A stretch of 45,069 nucleotides of DNA from Streptomyces spinoverrucosus (lineage in GTDB: Bacteria > Actinomycetota > Actinomycetes > Streptomycetales > Streptomycetaceae). Made by a program: the position numbers and the translations under genes. The notes under the pieces were generated by a model. That model saw only the letters and a list, made by a program, of their open reading frames with translations, was not told the DNA's origin and ran no database searches. Shown piece by piece: positions 38,728 through 45,069 of this stretch. The stretch is taken from positions 1 to 45,069 of the forward strand of contig NZ_BJND01000073.1 of NCBI RefSeq assembly GCF_006539505.1, given 5' to 3'. Position 1 is the first letter of the stretch. Every line of letters starts with the position of its first letter.

Positions 38728-41700
38728 TTACGAGTGCGCCCGCAGCAGGGTGCGCATCGTCCGCATCGCCACCGACAGGTTCGCCAGGTCGAACGATTCG
38801 GAGCTCTGAATCTCCTCCAGCGTCGTCCGTGCCCGCCCCAGCAGCGCCGCGTTCTTCTGCTCCCACACCTTGAACCGCTGCTCCGGCGTCGCCGAGCCGT
38901 TGCCCACGGCCAGGACGTCCGACGTGACGGCCGCGTGGGCGGCGTACAGGTCCTCGCGGATCGCCGCGCGGGCCATCGACTGCCAGCGGTCGGTGCGGGG
39001 CAGGGCGCTGATGCGGTCCATCAGCTGGGTGATGGTCAGACGGTCGGCGAGGTCGTAGTAGACCTCGGCGACATCCATCGGCTCCCTGCCCATGCGGTCG
39101 GCCACCGAGACGATGTCGAGCGTCGGGAAGGCGGAGGAGAAACCGGCCACCGGGGTGGCGAGTTCGTCCGGGACACCGGCGGCGCTCAGCTCGTCGTAGA
39201 TCTTCTGCCACCACTCCAGGTCCGCGCCGCGCAGCAGCTTGGGCAGCTGCGCCCACACCTGTTCGACCCGCTCGGCGAAGAAGTCGACCGTCTCGGCGAG
39301 CTGGAGCGGCTGCGGCCTGTTGTTGAGCAGCCAGCGCGTGCCGCGCTCGACGAGCCGCCGCGAGTGCAGTCGGATACGGGTCTGGACGACGGCCTCGACC
39401 TTGTTGTCGAGCGCCTCCACCCCGTCCCACACCGGCGCCTGGCGGAAGATCGCGCGGGCCGCGGTCTGCGCCCGGACGATCTCCTCCAGCGAGGCGCCGG
39501 TCTCCTCGCGCAGCCGGTGCAGATACGTCGTACCGCCCGTGTTGACCGTGTCGTTGACCAGCACGGTCGTGGTGATCTCGCGCCGCAGCGGGTGGCTGTC
39601 GATGTGCTCGGGGAACTGCTCGCGCAGCGCGGCCGGGAAGTAGCAGTGCAGCAGTTCGCGCAGGTACGCGTCGTCCGGCAGCGAGGTGTGCAGCAGCTCC
39701 TCGGCGACCGTGATCTTCGTGTACGCCAGCAGGACCGCCGTCTCCGGGCTGGTCAGGCCCTGGCCCTGGCCGAGCCGCTCGCGGATCTGGCGGTCGGTCG
39801 GCAGGAACTCCAGCGCCCTGTCGAGGTGGCCCTCGCGCACCAGATGGCGCAGGAAGCGCTGCTGGGCGTGGAGCATGTCCTTGGACTGGGCGAGGGCGTT
39901 GGCGATGGCCGTGTTCTGCGCGTAGTTGTTGCGCAGCACCAGGCTGCCGACCTCGTCGGTCATCTCGGCGAGCAGCTTGTTGCGCTGCTTGACGGTCATG
40001 TCGCCGTCCGCGACCAGGCTGTTGAGCAGGATCTTGATGTTCACCTCGTGGTCGGAGGTGTCCACGCCCGCGCTGTTGTCGATGGCGTCGGTGTTGACCT
40101 TGCCGCCGTGGTGCGCGAACTCGATCCGGCCGAGCTGGGTCAGGCCCAGGTTGCCGCCCTCGCCGACGACCTTGACGCGCAGGTCGGAGCCGTCGACGCG
40201 GATGGGGTCGTTGGCCTTGTCGCCGACGTCGGTGTGGGACTCGACGGACGACTTGACGTACGTACCGATGCCGCCGTTCCACAGCAGGTCCACCGGCGCC
40301 TTGAGGATCGCCCGCATCAGGTCGGCCGGGGTCAGCTTGGCGACCTTGTCCTCGATGCCGAGGGCGGCGCGGATGTGCGCGTTGACCGGGATGGCCTTGG
40401 CGCTGCGGGGGAAGACGCCGCCGCCCGCCGACAGCAGGTCGGTGTTGTAGTCGGCCCACGACGAGCGCGGCAGCTCGAACAGGCGGCGGCGCTCCGCGTA
40501 CGAGGTCGCCGCGTCCGGGTCCGGGTCGATGAAGATGTGCCGGTGGTCGAAGGCGGCGACCAGCCGGATGTGCTCGCTGAGCAGCATGCCGTTGCCGAAC
40601 ACGTCACCCGACATGTCACCGATGCCGACGACCGTGAAGTCCTCGGTCTGCGTGTCGACGCCCAGCTCCCTGAAGTGCCGCTTGACCGACTCCCAGGCGC
40701 CGCGCGCGGTAATGCCCATGCCCTTGTGGTCGTAGCCCGCGCTGCCGCCGGAGGCGAAGGCGTCGCCGAGCCAGAAGTTGTACGACTCGGCCACCTCGTT
40801 GGCGATGTCCGAGAACGTCGCCGTGCCCTTGTCGGCGGCGACCACCAGGTACGTGTCGTCCTCGTCGTGCCGGACGACGTCCGGCGGCGGGACGACCTCG
40901 CCCGCGACCATGTTGTCGGTGATGTCCAGCAGCGCCGAGATGAACGTCTTGTAGCTGGCGATGCCCTCCGCCAGCCATGCGTCCCGGTCCACGGACGGGT
41001 CCGGCAGCTGCTTGGCGACAAAGCCGCCCTTGGCGCCGACCGGCACGATGACGGTGTTCTTCACCATCTGCGCCTTGACCAGGCCGAGGATCTCGGTACG
41101 GAAGTCCTCGCGGCGGTCGGACCAGCGCAGGCCACCGCGGGCGACCTTGCCGAAGCGCAGGTGGACGCCCTCGACGCGCGGCGAGTACACCCAGATCTCG
41201 TACGCCGGGCGCGGTGCCGGCAGGTCCGGGATGGCCTGCGGGTCGAACTTCATCGACACGTACGCGTGCGGCTTGCCGCCCCGCGCCTCCTGGAAGAAGT
41301 TCGTGCGCAGGGTGGCCTTGATGACGGTGAGGAAGGACCGCAGGATCCGGTCCTCGTCGAGGCTCGCGACCTGGTCGAGGGCGGCGTCCAGCTCCTCCAG
41401 CAGGGCGTCGACGATCTCGCGCCCGGCGCGCTGCCGGTCCGGCGACATCCGCGCCTCGAACAGGGAGACGAGCAGCCGGGTGGTGTGGACGTTGTTGCGG
41501 AGGGTGTCCTCCATGTAGTCCTGGCTGAAAGTCGACCCCGCCTGGCGCAGGTACTTCGCGTACGCCCGCAGCACCATCGCCTGCCGCCAGGTCAGCCCGG
41601 CGCTCAGCACGAGGGCGTTGAAGCCGTCGTTCTCCGCCTTGCCGGTCCAGCTGGCGGCGAACGCCTCCTGGAACCGCTCACGGGCGTCGTCGCCGAGGTA

Positions 41701-43653
41701 GTCGGTGCCGTTCGCCTTGGGCATGCGCAGGCCGAAGTCGTAGATCCAGGCGACGCTGCGGTCGGCGCAGCGCAGTTCGTACGGCCGCTCGTCCATCACC
41801 TCGACGCCGAGCCGGTTGAGCACCGGCAGCACGCGGGACAGGGAGACGGAGTCGCCCTTGCGGTAGATCTTGAAGCGGCGCTCGTCGGGGCCGGCGCCCA
41901 CCGGCTCGTACAGGCTGAGCGCGAAGTCTTTGTCCTGGTCGAGCCGTTCGAGATGGCCCAGGTCGGCGACCGCCGCGCGCGGGGTGTGGTCGGCCTTGTA
42001 GCCCTCGGGGAAGGCGTTGTGGTAGCTGCGCAGCATCTCGGCGGCGCGCTCCTCGCCGACCTCGGCGTTGAGCGCCTCGGCGAATCCGTCCATCCAGGAG
42101 CGGGCGGCCTCGACCAGGCGGGCCTCGATGCGCTCCTTGTCGGAGTCGGACAACTGCGGCAGCTCGGTGCCCTGCGGGACACGCACCACGAAGTGCAGCC
42201 GGGAGAGGATCGACTCGGTGTTCCAGGCGGTGAAGTCGACGCTGATGCCGCCCAGTTCCTCCTTCAGGATGTCGATGATCCTGAGCCGGACGCCGGTGGT
42301 GTAGCGGTCGCGGGGGAGGTAGACGAGGGCCGAGTAGTAGCGGCCGTACTCGTCCTGGCGCAGGTAGAGCCGCAGCCGGCGCCGCTCCTGCAGATACAGC
42401 ACGGAGGTGACGATGGCCTGCAGCTCGTCGACCGGGGTCTGGAACAGCTCGTCGCGCGGGTACGTCTCCAGGATCTGCAGCAGATCGCGCCCGTCGTGGC
42501 TGTTGGGCGAGAACCCGGCGCGGGCCAGCACCTCGTCGACCTTGCGGCGGATGACAGGAACCCGGCGGACGGACTCGGTGTAGGCGGCGGAGGAGAACAG
42601 GCCCAGGAAGCGCCGCTCGCCCACGACGTTGCCCTGCTCGTCGAACTTCTTGACGCCGATGTAGTCCAGGTACGACGGCCGGTGCACGGTCGCCCGGCTG
42701 TTCGCCTTGGTCAGCACGAGCAGCTTGTGCTCCCGGGCCTTGGCGCGGGCGTCGGCGGGCAGCCGCTCGAAGGACGGGCTGACCGGGTGGCTCTCGCCGG
42801 CCTCGTGGTGCGGGTCCGCACGCAGTATGCCGAGGCCGGTGCCGGGGACGGCGGCGAGGGAGTCGTCGTCGCGCAGCTCGTACTCGCGGAAGCCGAGGAA
42901 CGTGAAGTGATCGGCGGCCAGCCAGCGCAGCAGCTCGCGGGCCTCCTCGATCTCCTGCTGCGGCAGATCGCCGGCGATGGGCTCATCGGGCAGGCCCTCG
43001 GCGATGCGCAGCGCCGCGTCCCGCATCTTGCCCCAGTCCTCGACGGCCTCGCGGGCGTCGGACAGGACGCGCAGCAGATCGGCGGTGATCTGCTTCAGGT
43101 CCGAGCGGTCGGTCTCGCGGTCGATCTCGACGTGGATCCAGGACTCGACGTGGGCGTCGTGCGGGAGGACACCGGTGGGCGGGGTGGTGAGCACCTCAAT
43201 GAGCCTGCCGGTGACATCACGGCGCACCACCATCTGCGGGTGGATGACGACGTGGATGCCGCGGCCCTGCCGGGTCAGCTCGTTGGTGACGGAGTCGACC
43301 AGGAAGGGCATGTCGTCGGTGACGACCTCGACGACGGAGTGGCTGCACGTCCAGCCGTTCTCCTCGACCGTCGGGGTGTGCACCCGGACGTTCGCCGTGC
43401 CCTGGGGGCGGTTCTCGGCCAGTCGGTAGTGGGAGTAGGCGGCTCCGAAGACGTCGACCGGGTCGCGGTCGGTGAGGTCCTCCGGGGCGGTGTGCAGGTA
43501 GTAGCGCTGGAGGAACGCGAGCACGGCGGCCCGGTCCGGGGTGCCGTGTTCCGTCGTCCCAGTCGGTAGGTGCCCCCCGACCGGGCTGTTCTCAGCTACC
43601 CGGGCGGCCCGATCGAGCAGCTCGGCCTTGGCTTCGTCCAGCTTGGTCTGCAT
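38728..43653 (-). CDS. gdhB: NAD-specific glutamate dehydrogenase, large (180-kDa) class
   Basis: This 1641-residue protein is of the large NAD-glutamate dehydrogenase class first characterised in Streptomyces clavuligerus. It oxidises glutamate to 2-oxoglutarate and ammonia, a catabolic role. The N-terminal ~600 residues hold ACT-like regulatory segments ('WTCSHSVVEVVTDDMPFLVDSVTNEL', 'RLRIIDILKEELGG'); the central catalytic domain has 'PVGAKGGFV' (catalytic Lys), 'DMSGDVFGNGMLLSEHIRLVAAFDH' and 'GEGGNLGLTQLGRIE'; a long helical C-terminal domain follows. The ATG at 43653 has AGAGGA just upstream. It is a single-gene unit convergent with the ABC exporter. The whole gene has a long open frame opposite, which is a composition effect. 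Confidence 0.95.
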   Translation of the reverse strand: MQTKLDEAKAELLDRAARVAENSPVGGHLPTGTTEHGTPDRAAVLAFLQRYYLHTAPEDLTDRDPVDVFGAAYSHYRLAENRPQGTANVRVHTPTVEENGWTCSHSVVEVVTDDMPFLVDSVTNELTRQGRGIHVVIHPQMVVRRDVTGRLIEVLTTPPTGVLPHDAHVESWIHVEIDRETDRSDLKQITADLLRVLSDAREAVEDWGKMRDAALRIAEGLPDEPIAGDLPQQEIEEARELLRWLAADHFTFLGFREYELRDDDSLAAVPGTGLGILRADPHHEAGESHPVSPSFERLPADARAKAREHKLLVLTKANSRATVHRPSYLDYIGVKKFDEQGNVVGERRFLGLFSSAAYTESVRRVPVIRRKVDEVLARAGFSPNSHDGRDLLQILETYPRDELFQTPVDELQAIVTSVLYLQERRRLRLYLRQDEYGRYYSALVYLPRDRYTTGVRLRIIDILKEELGGISVDFTAWNTESILSRLHFVVRVPQGTELPQLSDSDKERIEARLVEAARSWMDGFAEALNAEVGEERAAEMLRSYHNAFPEGYKADHTPRAAVADLGHLERLDQDKDFALSLYEPVGAGPDERRFKIYRKGDSVSLSRVLPVLNRLGVEVMDERPYELRCADRSVAWIYDFGLRMPKANGTDYLGDDARERFQEAFAASWTGKAENDGFNALVLSAGLTWRQAMVLRAYAKYLRQAGSTFSQDYMEDTLRNNVHTTRLLVSLFEARMSPDRQRAGREIVDALLEELDAALDQVASLDEDRILRSFLTVIKATLRTNFFQEARGGKPHAYVSMKFDPQAIPDLPAPRPAYEIWVYSPRVEGVHLRFGKVARGGLRWSDRREDFRTEILGLVKAQMVKNTVIVPVGAKGGFVAKQLPDPSVDRDAWLAEGIASYKTFISALLDITDNMVAGEVVPPPDVVRHDEDDTYLVVAADKGTATFSDIANEVAESYNFWLGDAFASGGSAGYDHKGMGITARGAWESVKRHFRELGVDTQTEDFTVVGIGDMSGDVFGNGMLLSEHIRLVAAFDHRHIFIDPDPDAATSYAERRRLFELPRSSWADYNTDLLSAGGGVFPRSAKAIPVNAHIRAALGIEDKVAKLTPADLMRAILKAPVDLLWNGGIGTYVKSSVESHTDVGDKANDPIRVDGSDLRVKVVGEGGNLGLTQLGRIEFAHHGGKVNTDAIDNSAGVDTSDHEVNIKILLNSLVADGDMTVKQRNKLLAEMTDEVGSLVLRNNYAQNTAIANALAQSKDMLHAQQRFLRHLVREGHLDRALEFLPTDRQIRERLGQGQGLTSPETAVLLAYTKITVAEELLHTSLPDDAYLRELLHCYFPAALREQFPEHIDSHPLRREITTTVLVNDTVNTGGTTYLHRLREETGASLEEIVRAQTAARAIFRQAPVWDGVEALDNKVEAVVQTRIRLHSRRLVERGTRWLLNNRPQPLQLAETVDFFAERVEQVWAQLPKLLRGADLEWWQKIYDELSAAGVPDELATPVAGFSSAFPTLDIVSVADRMGREPMDVAEVYYDLADRLTITQLMDRISALPRTDRWQSMARAAIREDLYAAHAAVTSDVLAVGNGSATPEQRFKVWEQKNAALLGRARTTLEEIQSSESFDLANLSVAMRTMRTLLRAHS

Positions 43654-44255
43654 TGTCCTCTGGCTCCTGTCGCGCGCCGTTGCGTGACGTAGAAGGAAGT
43701 ACTGTCTCCGGCCTTCCGACGCGACGCCGTGACGCGGGGTGTCCGGTCCGTTTCGACGCTATGCCGCAAGGTGAGATGAGCGGGGGGTTATCGGCCATAT
43801 CCCACACGCCCGGGGAGTGTGACGCTGCTCTCGACGGCGTCCGCTCCCGGGGTGTGCGCGGCACCGCGGAGCCCTCGAAAGCCCCGCCCCGCCCGCGAGG
43901 ATCAGCGACTGCCGCCCGGACACGGATGTCTCCCATGCTCCCCGGGCGCAGGGCAGGGACACCGAGGCCCCCGCGAACTATCGCGCTGATCACGCCACAA
44001 GGCTATCGCTCCTTACGGGGGGCCCGTCATGAGCCGTATGTGTACAAATCCGGGGGTGGAACTTTGACAGTCTGCACAGGGGCGGGGAAGCGGGATGCGT
44101 CGTATCCGGCTCGCATCCGGCTCGTATCCGACTCGGATCCGACACAGCGGCATCCGGAAAACCGGCGCGTCCCCTAGGCAAGGCCGCACCCCCGAGGCAC
44201 GTTGGCAGTGGAACCCAAAGCACTCACAAAGCCACCTCAAAGGGGAGCAACCCCC
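43654..44255. other. Divergent 602-bp control region, gdh / DJ-1
   Basis: No supported gene lies here. It contains a run of 11-bp repeats at 44101-44144 and a TTGACA at 44064-44069 without a matching -10 box. The AAGGGGAG ribosome site of the DJ-1 gene ends it. A plus-strand open frame of 174 codons at 43653-44177 has no ribosome site and no recognisable pattern. Confidence 0.6.
44101..44144. repeat. Four 11-bp tandem repeats
   Basis: CGTATCCGGCT, CGCATCCGGCT, CGTATCCGACT and CGGATCCGACA are adjacent, one helical turn each, 112-155 bp before the DJ-1 ATG. An 11-bp period is typical of sites for OmpR/PhoB-type regulators, but the sequence does not match the PHO box as I know it (GTTCACC). Confidence 0.8.
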
Positions 44256-44822
44256 ATGACCGCCAAGATCCTTGTCCTCACGGGCGACGCCGCAGAGTCC
44301 CTCGAAGTCCTCTACCCCTACCAGCGCCTTCGCGAGGAGGGCTACGAGGTCCATATCGCCGCCCCCACCCGCAAGATGCTGCAGTTCGTCGTCCATGACT
44401 TCGAGCCCGGTTTCGACACCTACACCGAGAAGCCCGGCTACACCTGGCCGGCCGATCTCGCCTTCTCGGAGGTCGACCCCGGCCAGTACGCCGCCGTGGT
44501 CATCCCCGGCGGCCGCGCCCCGGAGTACCTCCGCAACGACCCCGAACTCCGCAAGATCCTCAAGTCCTTCTTCGACTCCGACAAACCCGTGGCCCAGATC
44601 TGCCACGGCCCCCTCCTCACCGCCGCGATCGACAGCCTCCGCGGCCGCCGCGTCACCGCGTACCCCGCGCTGGAACTCGACATGCAGGCGGCCGGCGCCA
44701 CCTTCAAGGACACCGAGGCGGTCGTCGACGGCACCCTGGTCTCGTCCCGCGCCTGGCCGGACCACCCCGCGTGGATGCGCGAATTCCTGAACGTGCTCCG
44801 CGCCAAGGCCCCGGTGACCTGA
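44256..44822 (+). CDS. DJ-1/PfpI-family protein
   Basis: This 188-residue class-I glutamine-amidotransferase-like protein has the nucleophile elbow 'VAQICHGPLLTAA' (Cys116-His117) and 'VVIPGGRAPEYLR'. These mark the PfpI/YhbO subgroup, variously described as protease, chaperone or deglycase. An acidic residue in 'DAAESLEVLYPYQRL' (~15-16) is in the place of the Glu that activates the Cys. ATG 44256 follows AGGGGAG at 9-nt spacing; a longer TTG reading starts at 44202. It is monocistronic, downstream of the 11-bp repeats. Confidence 0.9.
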   Translation: MTAKILVLTGDAAESLEVLYPYQRLREEGYEVHIAAPTRKMLQFVVHDFEPGFDTYTEKPGYTWPADLAFSEVDPGQYAAVVIPGGRAPEYLRNDPELRKILKSFFDSDKPVAQICHGPLLTAAIDSLRGRRVTAYPALELDMQAAGATFKDTEAVVDGTLVSSRAWPDHPAWMREFLNVLRAKAPVT

Positions 44823-44925
44823 CGCAACGTCCCTCTAGGTCCCGGGGGCGTCACGCCAGGCGCGCTGCGCCGCCCCCGGGACGCTGGGACCCCCGCAAGC
44901 AGGCGACGGACCACCCGAACCCGCT

Positions 44926-45069
44926 CAGGCGGCTCGCAACGGCACCGCACCGGACCCCACTCAGGCGGCTCGCAACGGCACCGCACCGAACCCCACTCAG
45001 GCAGCTCCGACGGCACCGCACCGAACCCCACTCAGGCAGCTCCGACGGCACCGCACCGAACCCCACTCA
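44926..45069. repeat. 36/35-bp tandem repeat at the window edge
   Basis: Two 36-bp units (44926-44961, 44962-44997; CAGGCGGCTCGCAACGGCAC...) are followed by two 35-bp variants (44998-45032, 45033-45067; CAGGCAGCTCCGACGGCACC...), and a fifth begins at 45068. It is probably longer than seen. The frame change between unit types argues against a coding repeat. Confidence 0.92.

Noticed and set aside
38734..43569. 1611-codon open frame on the plus strand opposite NAD-glutamate dehydrogenase
   Set aside because: It mirrors the real gene's codon phase; the product is Val/Leu/Arg/Asp-rich without any motif, while the minus-strand protein has full family motifs. Such shadows are normal at this GC content.
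44064..44069. TTGACA as -35 box of the DJ-1 gene
   Set aside because: No matching -10 within 16-19 bp, and the 11-bp repeats lie downstream of it.
44438..45031. Minus-strand frame through the terminal tandem repeat (ELPEWG-type peptide repeats)
   Set aside because: It is antisense to the DJ-1 gene for most of its length and the 35/36-bp unit change breaks the repeat frame.

Overview
The window is very GC-rich, with strong G/C bias at third codon positions, GTG/TTG starts, long open shadow frames opposite real genes and GGAGG-type ribosome sites. Together with the tmRNA gene beside smpB, PkaA/PkaB-type kinases, an LAxTG sortase substrate and a ~180-kDa NAD-dependent glutamate dehydrogenase, this points to a chromosomal core segment of a Streptomyces species. 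From memory (not checked), the order resembles the S. coelicolor region around SCO2958-SCO2999.

Layout: (1) 0.3-4.7 kb, minus strand: an NnaR-type HemD/winged-helix nitrate regulator, a NarK nitrate/nitrite transporter, a small membrane protein and a LysR regulator divergent from an MFS exporter. (2) 6.0-9.4 kb: a GH31 alpha-xylosidase and LacI regulator, one operon behind a clear promoter covered by an 18-bp perfect palindrome. (3) 9.4-10.9 kb: a possible 37-residue cationic peptide gene bracketed by hairpins, then a secreted PHB-depolymerase-like esterase. (4) 10.9-17.4 kb, minus: tmRNA (12-residue tag ANTKRDSFALAA), smpB, an S41 protease, ftsX and ftsE, then a small zinc-ribbon membrane protein (plus), an LAETG wall-anchored protein and prfB (RF2). 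(5) 17.5-24.4 kb: two membrane Ser/Thr kinases divergent from a large FHA-FtsK/EccC-like ATPase. (6) 24.6-28.2 kb: a sugar ABC importer with no ATPase gene of its own, one permease carrying a ~150-residue insert. (7) 28.4-36.0 kb: glycosyltransferases, ohr/ohrR peroxide defence, galE and an ADP-ribosylglycohydrolase with 26 N-terminal hexapeptide repeats. (8) 36-43.7 kb: a TetR regulator divergent from an ABC-2 glycan exporter pair, then NAD-glutamate dehydrogenase. (9) 44.3-44.8 kb: a DJ-1/PfpI protein, and a tandem repeat running off the end.

How parts work together: tmRNA and SmpB form the ribosome-rescue system; FtsE and FtsX form the division-associated membrane complex; Ohr and OhrR share an operator-bearing spacer; the kinases and the FHA protein probably form a phospho-signalling unit. 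PkaA carries four T-x-V-L-P motifs with the geometry of FHA-binding phosphothreonine sites, and the FHA-ATPase gene has a promoter resembling the mycobacterial RecA-independent (PafBC) DNA-damage promoter. That locus and the repeat-bearing ADP-ribosylglycohydrolase are the best candidates for undescribed biology. All functions are read from sequence patterns; no database search was possible.
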